59,258 nt of DNA, from positions 1 through 59,258 of the forward strand of contig URKE01000006.1 of the NCBI GenBank assembly GCA_900548285.1, read 5' to 3'. Of the stretch, positions 1 to 7,871 are shown piece after piece. This DNA comes from an uncultured Eubacteriales bacterium (GTDB lineage Bacteria > Bacillota > Clostridia > Christensenellales > Borkfalkiaceae). The translations under genes and the position numbers were made by a program. The notes beneath the pieces are model-generated. The model saw nothing but the letters and a program-made list of their open reading frames with translations, made no database searches and had not been told where the DNA came from. How positions within the stretch are numbered: position 1 is the stretch's first letter; each line of letters begins with the position of its first letter.

Positions 1-767
1 ACGATAAAACCGCAGCCGAAAAACTTGCCGAAAAATACGGCGTTAAAGTTATGAGTGCGTATGACGAAGCGGTGGGTAAGGTTGACGGCGTAATAGTTAC
101 CGCTCGTCACGGCAATAATCATTATAAATATGCCGCTCCGTACATAAAAACAGGCGTGCCTATGTTTATAGATAAACCTGTTTCCATTGCAGAAACCGAC
201 GCGTTAAAACTTGCGCGCGAATGTAAAGCGGCAGGCGTTAAACTTACGGGCGGATCGTGTTGTGTACACGATGATTTCGTTAGAACGCTTAAAAAGGAAC
301 GCGAAGAGAATTTCGACGGCAAAACTCTTTCGGGATATGTTCGCTGCCCTGTAAATATGACTAACGATTACGGCAACTTTTTCTTCTATTCCGAACACCT
401 TATAGGCGTTTTATCCACGGTTTTCGGCTATTATCCCGAAAGCGTGAAAGCATACAGGAACGATGATAAACTTACCGTTGTATTCAGATATAAGGACTAT
501 GACGTGACGGGTTTGTACGTTGACGGAAACTACTCGTGCTATTATGTCATGAGAGTTTCTGAACACCACGTTCACGGAGATGAATTTCCGATAAAAGAGG
601 ACAGTCCATGCTTTAAGATCGAACTCGAAGAATTTTACGGACTCCTTTGCGGCGAGAAACAACGCCTTTCATATGAGGATTTCATTGCCCCCGTCTTTGT
701 GCTTAATGCAATTCAAAGATCTTTGGAAAGCGGCAACGAAGAAAAGGTTGATAAATTTGAATTATAA
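1..767 (+). CDS. Gfo/Idh/MocA-family NAD(P)-dependent oxidoreductase, 5'-truncated by the window edge
   Basis: The frame is open from base 3, so the gene begins before the window and its N-terminal nucleotide-binding glycines are missing. What remains starts late in the Rossmann fold. The IDKPVS motif matches the (E/D)KP signature of Gfo/Idh/MocA enzymes, where the lysine helps catalysis. The alpha/beta C-terminal domain follows. Family members oxidise or reduce hydroxyls of sugars, inositols or glycosides with NAD(P); the substrate cannot be read here. The stop lies 2 nt before the next start, so it is co-transcribed with the isomerase, nagB and nagA. That context points to amino-sugar or 3-keto-sugar chemistry, which is inference. 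Confidence 0.85.
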   Translation, partial: DKTAAEKLAEKYGVKVMSAYDEAVGKVDGVIVTARHGNNHYKYAAPYIKTGVPMFIDKPVSIAETDALKLARECKAAGVKLTGGSCCVHDDFVRTLKKEREENFDGKTLSGYVRCPVNMTNDYGNFFFYSEHLIGVLSTVFGYYPESVKAYRNDDKLTVVFRYKDYDVTGLYVDGNYSCYYVMRVSEHHVHGDEFPIKEDSPCFKIELEEFYGLLCGEKQRLSYEDFIAPVFVLNAIQRSLESGNEEKVDKFEL

Positions 768-769
768 TA

Positions 770-1606
770 ATGAATAAGTTAATATTATCCGCTTTTGCGG
801 ACGAATATGCCGACGGTCTGAAAGAACAATGCGAGGCGTTGAATAAGTTTGCTATCGAATATATCGAGCTTCGCGGAGTGAACGGCAAAAACGTGTCCGT
901 TTTAACCGAAAACGAGGTTAGGGAAACTAAAAAAACGCTCGATGATTTCGGAATAAAGGTTTCGTCGATAGGTTCGCCGCTTGGCAAAATCGATATAAAA
1001 GGCGATTTGAACGGGCACTACGAAACGGCGAAAAGGGTATATGAAACGGCAAATATTTTAGGCGCGAAGAATGTGAGAATGTTCTCGTTTTATTCAAAAG
1101 AAACGCCGTTTGATAAATGTAAAAGCGAAGTTTATGCGGGGCTTGAAAAACTTGTTGATTTATCGGGCGGCACGGGGCTTACCTTGTGTCACGAGAACGA
1201 AGCGCGCATTTATGGCGAAAGCCCCGAAAAATGCTTTGAAATAGCCGAATATTTCGGCGGAAGAATCAAATGCGTGTTCGACATGGGCAACTTCGTTTTA
1301 GACGGCTACGAGCCTTTGTCGGCGTATAAACTGTTGTTTGATTATATCGAGTATTTTCACATAAAAGACGCGTTTTATACGGGCGCGATAGTTCCCGCGG
1401 GCAAGGGCGAAGCAAAGATAAAAGAAATTCTCGACGATTACAAGGAAAACGGCAGAAAAGACACGTTTATAACTTTGGAACCGCATTTGCAGACTTTTTC
1501 GGGACTTAACGCGCTTGTCGGAAAGAGTTTCGATAACCCGTACAAATACGATAATCAAAAGGCGGCGTTTACTGACGCGGTAGAAAAACTTAAAGGCTTA
1601 TTATGA
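770..1606 (+). CDS. Sugar phosphate isomerase/epimerase-type TIM-barrel protein
   Basis: A 278-residue protein beginning with the typical SAFADE strand of the xylose-isomerase-like/AP-endonuclease-2 TIM barrel. Acidic and histidine metal-ligand candidates are visible in the LCHEN, VFDMGNF and FHIKDA segments and the TLEPH segment. Such proteins isomerise or epimerise sugars or act on 3-keto-glycoside and inositol intermediates with a divalent metal. They very often sit beside Gfo/Idh/MocA dehydrogenases, as here. The start is 2 nt after the upstream stop, and the stop overlaps the nagB start as ATGA. The exact substrate is unknown. Confidence 0.8.
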   Translation: MNKLILSAFADEYADGLKEQCEALNKFAIEYIELRGVNGKNVSVLTENEVRETKKTLDDFGIKVSSIGSPLGKIDIKGDLNGHYETAKRVYETANILGAKNVRMFSFYSKETPFDKCKSEVYAGLEKLVDLSGGTGLTLCHENEARIYGESPEKCFEIAEYFGGRIKCVFDMGNFVLDGYEPLSAYKLLFDYIEYFHIKDAFYTGAIVPAGKGEAKIKEILDDYKENGRKDTFITLEPHLQTFSGLNALVGKSFDNPYKYDNQKAAFTDAVEKLKGLL

Positions 1607-2361
1607 AAACGTTCGTAAAAGATAAATTAGAAGTAAAAATTTTTGAAAACAGAACGCTTATGGGTGAAGCCGCTGCGAAAGATATTTCGGCTAAAATCAA
1701 AGAATTGCTTGCCGAAAAGCAAGAAATCAATATGATTTTTGCCGCCGCACCCTCGCAAAACGACGTATTGAAGGCATTAGTTGAGGACAAAACCATAGAG
1801 TGGAACAGGGTAAACGCTTACCATATGGACGAATATATCGGTCTTGATAAAAACGCTCCGCAAGGTTTCGGAAACTTTTTGAAAGCTCATATTTTCGGGC
1901 TTGTTCCGTTCAAAAGCGTTAATTATATAGATATAACGGCTACCGATCCCGAAAAGGAAGCCGAAAGATACGGCGAATTGTTGAAAGCCAACCCGACGGA
2001 TATCGTCGTAATGGGTATAGGCGAGAACGGACACATAGCGTTTAACGATCCCGACGTTGCCGATTTTAACGATAAAAAGGTGGTTAAACCCGTTAAACTC
2101 GACGAAATTTGCCGCAATCAGCAAGTGAACGACGGTTGTTTCAAGGCGATCGACGAAGTGCCTACGCACGCAATGACTTTAACCGTTCCCACGCTCGTTG
2201 CCGCACCGTGGCTCTTTTGTATAGTGCCTGCGGCGACAAAAGCGAAAGCCGTTTACGAAACGATAAACGGAAGAATAGACGAGCATTGCCCCGCAAGCGT
2301 TTTAAGAACGAGAGATAACGCAAAATTATATCTCGACGATAAGAGTTCGGCGTTATTATGA
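1603..2361 (+). CDS. nagB: Glucosamine-6-phosphate deaminase/isomerase
   Basis: A 252-residue NagB/SugIsomerase-fold protein that converts glucosamine-6-phosphate to fructose-6-phosphate plus ammonia in the cytoplasm. The signature MGIGENGHIAFNDP is complete near residues 139-152. The AYHMDEYIGL segment (about 73-82) matches the active-site aspartate region of the family. Length is normal for the short bacterial form. Start and stop both overlap the neighbours by 4 nt (ATGA), giving translational coupling with the isomerase and nagA. With nagA it provides the last two steps of GlcNAc-6-phosphate catabolism. Confidence 0.93.
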   Translation: MKTFVKDKLEVKIFENRTLMGEAAAKDISAKIKELLAEKQEINMIFAAAPSQNDVLKALVEDKTIEWNRVNAYHMDEYIGLDKNAPQGFGNFLKAHIFGLVPFKSVNYIDITATDPEKEAERYGELLKANPTDIVVMGIGENGHIAFNDPDVADFNDKKVVKPVKLDEICRNQQVNDGCFKAIDEVPTHAMTLTVPTLVAAPWLFCIVPAATKAKAVYETINGRIDEHCPASVLRTRDNAKLYLDDKSSALL

Positions 2362-3548
2362 TTGAAATAAAAAGTAATAAAATAATAACCCCGAACGGTT
2401 TGCGTTCCGGGTATTTATATATCGATAACGGACTTATAGACGGCTTTTTTGAAAAACAAAGAACCGATATTGCTTGCGAAGAACGTTACGATTTTACGGG
2501 TAAATACGTTTCGCCCGGGTTTATAGATTTGCACACTCACGGCGCGGGCGGCTATCCGTTTATAAACTGCACCGAAGAGGACGTAATAAACGCATGCAAT
2601 TTTCACTTAAAGCACGGCACTACGAGCATTATGCCGACCGTTACGGCGGGCGCGTTTGAAACAATGCGGGATGCCGCAAAGAAAATAGCCGCAGTCAAGA
2701 GAGGAAACAAAACTAAAAGCAATATAATCGGCGCGCATTTAGAAGGGCCGTATTTGTCGGCAAAACAGTGCGGCGCGCAGTGTCCACAATTTATAACAAA
2801 ACCGCAAAAAGCCGACTATAAGTCGATTATCGAAGAGTTCGGCGACTCAATAGCGCGTTGGACTTACGCTCCCGAGAACGACGAAAACGGGAAGTTTTGC
2901 AAATATTTAACGGAACACGGCATAATCGCGTCCGCGGGGCATACCGACGCTAAATACGAAGACATGAAAACGGCAATCGAAAACGGTTGCAATCTCGTAA
3001 CGCATTTGTATTCGTGTACTTCCACCGTAACGCGCGACCACGGTTTCAGAAGTTTAGGCGTTATCGAAAGCACTTTTTTGCGCGACGAACTTTACGCCGA
3101 AATAATAGCCGACGGAAAGCACTTGCCGCCCGAGCTTATAAAGATGATTGTAAAAATCAAGGGCGTTGACAAAACCTTACTTTGTACCGATAGTTTGGCA
3201 ATAGCGGGAACGGATATAAAAGAAGGCGTGATGAGCGGCACGGAATTTATCGTAGAGGACGGCGTTTGCAAACTAAAAGACCGTTCGGCATTTGCGGGTA
3301 GTATCGCCACCGCCGACCGCCTTGTGCGAGTAATGACCAAAGAATGTGGTTATGATATATTAACCGCGGTAAAAATGATTACTGAAACTCCCGCGAAAAT
3401 CGCAAAAATCAATGCGGGCAGTATTGAAAAAGGCAAAAGAGCCGATATTATCGTATTTGACGACGATATAAACGTCGAAGCAACTTTTGTTGTCGGACAA
3501 AAAATTGATTCAATACAAATTCAGGAGATAAAAAAATGGAAAAATTAA
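2358..3548 (+). CDS. nagA: N-acetylglucosamine-6-phosphate deacetylase
   Basis: A 396-residue amidohydrolase that removes acetate from GlcNAc-6-phosphate and feeds NagB. The metal and substrate motifs occur in family order: HTHGAGG, HLEGPYL, AGHTDAKY, THLYSC, and the catalytic aspartate in CTDSLAIAG (usually TDAMAAAG). The C-terminal strand (RADIIVFD) completes the composite beta-sandwich. It overlaps nagB by 4 nt and the following dehydrogenase by 13 nt. One exact copy of the dispersed 13-mer TATAAGTCGATTA lies inside it at 2817-2829, encoding YKSI. Confidence 0.93.
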   Translation: MIEIKSNKIITPNGLRSGYLYIDNGLIDGFFEKQRTDIACEERYDFTGKYVSPGFIDLHTHGAGGYPFINCTEEDVINACNFHLKHGTTSIMPTVTAGAFETMRDAAKKIAAVKRGNKTKSNIIGAHLEGPYLSAKQCGAQCPQFITKPQKADYKSIIEEFGDSIARWTYAPENDENGKFCKYLTEHGIIASAGHTDAKYEDMKTAIENGCNLVTHLYSCTSTVTRDHGFRSLGVIESTFLRDELYAEIIADGKHLPPELIKMIVKIKGVDKTLLCTDSLAIAGTDIKEGVMSGTEFIVEDGVCKLKDRSAFAGSIATADRLVRVMTKECGYDILTAVKMITETPAKIAKINAGSIEKGKRADIIVFDDDINVEATFVVGQKIDSIQIQEIKKWKN

Positions 3549-4609
3549 ATCTTGCAATAATAGGACAAGGAAGAAGCGGTCGCGATATACACGGTTCGTT
3601 TTATCGTTCGGAGCGAAACTTGTATTACAAGGTAAAATATGTAATAGATTTCGACGAGGGCCGTCGCAAAAAAGCCGAGATATTATTTCCGGGTTGCGAA
3701 ACTTTTTCCGATTATAAGGAATTATTTGATAAAAAAGACGTGGATCTTGTTGTAAATGCTTCTTATTCGGAAATGCACTTTGCCATTACAAAAGATTTGT
3801 TAATGCACGGAAAACACGTTTTGACCGAAAAACCGTTTGCCCGCAATCAATTTGAGTGCGAAGAACTTATAAAAACAGCCCGTGATAACAACGTAAAACT
3901 AATAGTGTTTCACAATACTCAACCCGCGCCTTTCTACGTTCACGCGCTCGACGTTATAAAAAGCGGAATATTGGGAGACATCAAACAAATAAGTATAAGA
4001 TATAACGGGTTTTCTCGCAGATGGGATTGGCAAACGTTGCAAAAGAAGATGGGAGGCAGCGCATATAACACAGGCCCTCATCCTATCGCTATGGGGCTGG
4101 GCTTTTTAGATTTCGACGAAAACTTTAAAGTGGTTTATTCAAAATTAGACACTGCGCTCACAAGCGGAGACGCGGAGGACTACGTTAAAATATTGCTTAC
4201 AGCTCCCAAAAAACCGCTTGTCGATATCGAAATAAATTCTACCGACGCATTCAGCAATTATACAATCAAAATTCAAGGCTCGCGCGGCACGTTCAAAAAC
4301 ACGCCGGAAAGTTACACGATGAAATACTATAAAGACAGCGAAAACGAAAGTCATGCCGTCGTCGATACTTTTTTGGAAGATGAAAACGGAAATCCGATTT
4401 ATTGCAGAGAAAAACTTAATGTTCACGAAGAAAGCGGAAATTATCAAGGGACGGCATTTGACGTCGGTACTGCGGCTATTTATGAAAACGCTTATTTCGC
4501 TATAACCGAAAACGCCGAACTCGCAATGCCTTTAAAGCATGCGGCTATGGTTATAAACGTAATCGAAACGGTTCATGCCGAGAATCCGCTTCCCCTCGAA
4601 TTTCTATAA
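3536..4609 (+). CDS. Gfo/Idh/MocA-family oxidoreductase
   Basis: A complete 357-residue member. The N-terminal Rossmann fold has the nucleotide motif GQGRSGRDIH (about residues 10-19). The EKPFA catalytic-lysine motif is near residue 98, and the C-terminal dehydrogenase domain runs to the end. The start lies inside the 3' end of nagA (13-nt overlap) with AGGAG upstream, so it is the last gene of the nag operon. Two such dehydrogenases in an amino-sugar operon suggest redox-assisted glycoside or epimer conversion, for example through a 3-keto intermediate; that is inference. Substrate and cofactor preference cannot be read from sequence. Confidence 0.85.
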   Translation: MEKLNLAIIGQGRSGRDIHGSFYRSERNLYYKVKYVIDFDEGRRKKAEILFPGCETFSDYKELFDKKDVDLVVNASYSEMHFAITKDLLMHGKHVLTEKPFARNQFECEELIKTARDNNVKLIVFHNTQPAPFYVHALDVIKSGILGDIKQISIRYNGFSRRWDWQTLQKKMGGSAYNTGPHPIAMGLGFLDFDENFKVVYSKLDTALTSGDAEDYVKILLTAPKKPLVDIEINSTDAFSNYTIKIQGSRGTFKNTPESYTMKYYKDSENESHAVVDTFLEDENGNPIYCREKLNVHEESGNYQGTAFDVGTAAIYENAYFAITENAELAMPLKHAAMVINVIETVHAENPLPLEFL

Positions 4610-4682
4610 TCGAATTACGTAGCCTTATTGCGGTAAATAAAATATGTTTTCGATTTAAACAGTGCGACCAAGTCGTTTTTTG

Positions 4683-4709
4683 TTGACATAGCGAAAAATA
4701 TTGTATAAC
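4683..4709 (+). promoter_or_regulatory. Sigma-A-type promoter for the GH94 phosphorylase
   Basis: TTGACA (4683-4688) and TATAAC (4704-4709) are separated by 15 nt; the overlapping TAACAT would give a 17-nt spacer. The predicted start leaves a leader of about 70 nt before the gene at 4786. This suggests GH94 is transcribed separately from the nag operon. Confidence 0.55.
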
Positions 4710-4785
4710 ATTAAACGCGTAGCGGATTTAAAGCAAGTCGCGATGAGTACGCATACGAAAGATTTTTGATAAACGGTAAATATTT

Positions 4786-7137
4786 ATGGGCGAAAATTAC
4801 GGAAAATTCAGCAAAAAACCGGGCGGTTACAGAATAGAAAAGTTACCCGAAGCGGGCAATTATGAGTACATCTATAAAAACGATGAAATATTAGTTAAAG
4901 TCGACCAGTACGGAATAATAACGGCGCAGATAAATCCGCCTGTAGGCGAAGCTGTTTTCAAACGTGAAGAACGTGAAGTCGGCTCGCCGGTTAAAGCTTA
5001 TTTTTCGGACGGAGAAAGCGTATTCAACAATTTTGACGTGCTCCGCGCCGATAAGTTGACGATCGACTTTTTGCCCGAAAAATCGATCTATAGGCTGACT
5101 TTTGGTAAAACCGAAGTGGTAACCGAACTATTCGTAACCGAAAAAAATAAACGGTTTGTAATGAATGTTACGGTTAAAAACCTCGGAGAACAAGTAAAAG
5201 AATATTCAATTTTAAAGTGCGCTTTTCCGTACCTTAATGAACTTTTAATGGCTCCGTGGGATAAGCCGGAATGGTACACGAGAACGGAATATTTAAAAGA
5301 TAAAAATGCATTTTTAACCACGAAATACAGCGTTGCAGGCAAAAAGGAAGAAAGAAGATATCTGACGATTGTTTCAAACGATGAAACTAATAACAGAGAA
5401 TTGAGTCTTGAACGTCTTACTGCCTTAACCAAAAATTTCAGCGTTATACCGGATAAAGTCGGCGGAGTAACCGAAGATACGCTTTATGCGTTTAAACAAT
5501 GCGTTTCAACTCTTGCAACGGTCAATCTTAAAGGTGGCGAAAGTTATTCGTTCACGCAGGTACTTGCCGTAACCGATGACGAAAAAAAAATAATAGAAAA
5601 TATAGAAAACTCTGTAAAATACTTCGATTCAACGGTTCAAAAAGCCGAAGAAGAAAAGCTGGCTGAAAAACACGCCGAATTATTCTCGGTGAGAACGGTT
5701 AAGACGGGCGATCCCGATTTTGATAGTTTCGTAAACGGATTTTTGCCGCTCGAAATGTACTGGGTGTCTTCGCTCGATCGCGGCTGGCCTACGGGAATGC
5801 GCGGCGTAAGAGACGCGGCGAACGATTTTGAGGGCATGCTTTGTTATGATAAACAAATGTGCAAAGGCGTAATCGAAAATATTTTCTCTAAGCAGCGTGG
5901 CGACGGTTGGTATCCTCGTCAGGTTCCGTTCGGCGCCGGCACGAAATTCGATTTAAGAGAGTTTGTGGATTCGGCATGTTTCTTTACCGAATACGTTTAC
6001 GACTATCTTGCATACACGGGCGATTATTCCATTTTAGAAAACAAGTATGGTTATTACGATTGCGAAACGCAGGAAAGCGGCTTAACGCACCTTAAAAAAG
6101 GTATGGACTATCTTTTATCGGATGACGCTTTGGGTGTGCATGGACTTGTAAAAATGCGCGGCGGCGATTGGCTCGACTGTCTGAGCGGAGCAGGCAAAAA
6201 GGGCAGAGGCGAAAGCGTAATGGTGTCTTGCCAACTCGTAATGTGTCTTAAATATCTGGTTGAAATATTAAATAAAGTCGGACGGGTAAACGAAGTAGAA
6301 AAATACGAAAAAGCCGGCTATAGGTTGAAAAACGCCATAAACAAAGCCGCATTTAACGGTAGATTTTATAATGCCGTATATACCGATAACGATACGTGGC
6401 TGTTCTCCGAAAAAGATGAGGACGGCGAAGAAAGGGTATATGTTCCGACTAATGCTTATGCGGTTATAAGCGGAGTGGCAAGCGGTAAAGAAAACGAAAT
6501 CTTTAATGAAATCGCAAAGTTGAAAACTTCTGACGGATACAAGCTGTTCTCAAAGCCGCTCGGCGGAAAGTTCATAGACGGAATAGGGAAAATGGGCACG
6601 GGCGACTTTCAGCCGTACTTTGCCGAAAACGGAAGCGTATACAATCACGGCTCGCAGTGCTTTTTAATAAGAGCGCTTGCAAAGGCGGGAAGATATGAAG
6701 AAATATCCGACGTATTAGGTTATGCTTTACCGCTCTATGCAGACAAACACTCGCCTGAAAAAACTTGTTCCGCACCGTATGCAATTACAAACTGTTATCA
6801 TCTGGTGCCATCGTTTTACGGCAGATCGGGTTTTTCGTTTTTAACGGGTAGCGTGGCGATGATAGAGCGTGCAGTCTATTCGTGGGTTTTCGGTCTTAAC
6901 TTTGCGTTGGATAATATCGTCATAACCCCGTGCGTGCCGAAAGAATACGCGAATGCGGAAATAACCACGCCGTTTAACGGTCACAATTTAACGATAAAAT
7001 ACGTCGGTTACGGCGCGCAGATCGAAATTGCCGAAATCAGCGGCAAGGCGTTCGGTGTATCCGCCGAAGGACGTTCGGTGCTGATTGATAAAGCATTGAT
7101 TACCGATGATTTGACTATCATCATAAAACTCAAATGA
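4786..7137 (+). CDS. GH94-family glycoside phosphorylase (possible chitobiose phosphorylase)
   Basis: A 783-residue protein with the GH94 layout: N-terminal beta-sandwich, helical linker and (alpha/alpha)6 barrel. Matches include GMRGVRDAANDFEG (the family's RD-x-x-QD-like segment), GGDWLD at 459-464 (loop with the acid aspartate), YNHGSQ, and a C-terminal SFLTGSVAMIERAV...PCVPKEY block. GH94 enzymes phosphorolyse beta-glucosides such as cellobiose, chitobiose or laminaribiose to a sugar-1-phosphate. No signal peptide is seen, so it is cytoplasmic. Adjacency to nagA/nagB favours N,N'-diacetylchitobiose as substrate, but this is inference from context. Confidence 0.85.
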   Translation: MGENYGKFSKKPGGYRIEKLPEAGNYEYIYKNDEILVKVDQYGIITAQINPPVGEAVFKREEREVGSPVKAYFSDGESVFNNFDVLRADKLTIDFLPEKSIYRLTFGKTEVVTELFVTEKNKRFVMNVTVKNLGEQVKEYSILKCAFPYLNELLMAPWDKPEWYTRTEYLKDKNAFLTTKYSVAGKKEERRYLTIVSNDETNNRELSLERLTALTKNFSVIPDKVGGVTEDTLYAFKQCVSTLATVNLKGGESYSFTQVLAVTDDEKKIIENIENSVKYFDSTVQKAEEEKLAEKHAELFSVRTVKTGDPDFDSFVNGFLPLEMYWVSSLDRGWPTGMRGVRDAANDFEGMLCYDKQMCKGVIENIFSKQRGDGWYPRQVPFGAGTKFDLREFVDSACFFTEYVYDYLAYTGDYSILENKYGYYDCETQESGLTHLKKGMDYLLSDDALGVHGLVKMRGGDWLDCLSGAGKKGRGESVMVSCQLVMCLKYLVEILNKVGRVNEVEKYEKAGYRLKNAINKAAFNGRFYNAVYTDNDTWLFSEKDEDGEERVYVPTNAYAVISGVASGKENEIFNEIAKLKTSDGYKLFSKPLGGKFIDGIGKMGTGDFQPYFAENGSVYNHGSQCFLIRALAKAGRYEEISDVLGYALPLYADKHSPEKTCSAPYAITNCYHLVPSFYGRSGFSFLTGSVAMIERAVYSWVFGLNFALDNIVITPCVPKEYANAEITTPFNGHNLTIKYVGYGAQIEIAEISGKAFGVSAEGRSVLIDKALITDDLTIIIKLK

Positions 7138-7180
7138 ATAAAATATTATAGAAATAATGTAAAAAGCCGATTAAAATCAA

Positions 7181-7210
7181 CTATGCGGAATATGCCTATG
7201 CGGAATATAT
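7181..7210 (+). repeat. Two-copy 15-bp direct repeat after the GH94 gene
   Basis: CTATGCGGAATATGC (7181-7195) is followed at once by CTATGCGGAATATAT (7196-7210), 13 of 15 bases identical. It lies between the GH94 stop and the terminator. Function unknown. Confidence 0.6.
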
Positions 7211-7257
7211 AAGGACGATTATTTTTGAATGGTAGAGTAAATCCGAATAACGGCAAA

Positions 7258-7293
7258 AAAGAGAGTTTGACTTCGGTCAGACTCTCTTTCATA
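7258..7293 (+). terminator. Rho-independent terminator with UUCG tetraloop
   Basis: A 14-bp stem (7258-7271 with 7276-7289) closed by C-UUCG-G and flanked by A and T tracts. It ends the GH94 transcript about 120 nt after its stop. Confidence 0.9.
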
Positions 7294-7398
7294 TTTGCTG
7301 AAAATTTTTGAAATCGCGCTTGAAAAATCGGTATTGTTTTTGTAGTGAAGTTATCGCGGTATTTCTTTTTATATATTAAATTGCGTGATTAATCGACC

Positions 7399-7680
7399 TA
7401 TGCCAGACAAGAATAATACGAACCCTGCCAAAACGCCGCAATTTCCGCGCTTTTTGTCAAATTCTCGCTTGAAGTACGTACAGTACGTCTGCGTTCGTCT
7501 TTACCAAAAATCATCGAAAATATCGGCGTTTTGGTCGCTTGCGAGTCTGACGGCGAAATTTTAGGCTAAGACAAGGCACGCGAACGGGTTAATACTTGAC
7601 GTATAAGCCGCGAGCGTAACGATGTATTAGTCAAAAAACTCGCCGTCAGACCACGGTTCGTTTTATTCTTGTCTGGCATA
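7399..7680. mobile_element. MITE-like non-coding element with 26-bp terminal inverted repeats
   Basis: The ends 7399-7424 and 7655-7680 are inverted repeats matching at 25 of 26 positions (left end begins TATGCCAGACAAGAATAA). The 230-nt interior has no convincing coding frame. It contains further nested inverted repeats: CCAAAACGCCG near 7429 against CGGCGTTTTGG near 7523, and GTCTGACGGCGA near 7548 against TCGCCGTCAGAC near 7640. A small GTACGTACAGTACGT palindrome is near 7476. The size, inverted ends and lack of genes suggest a non-autonomous element. No clear target-site duplication is seen. Single ends of the same type occur at three other places in the window. Confidence 0.6.
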
Positions 7681-7871
7681 CGCCGACTTTTATTGTTTAA
7701 TGCCTGTGTGGGTTAAAATCGATTCTTTTTCATAGGCCGTTGCCGCATTTCCTTTTAACCTGCTTTAAGCAGTGTTTTCATTGGCTTTCCGCCGCTTTGA
7801 AAAGCGCCCGAAAAGTTTTTCCTGTCTTCCCGGACTTTTGGATTCGTATCTCTTGTGTGGGACTGAACCTG

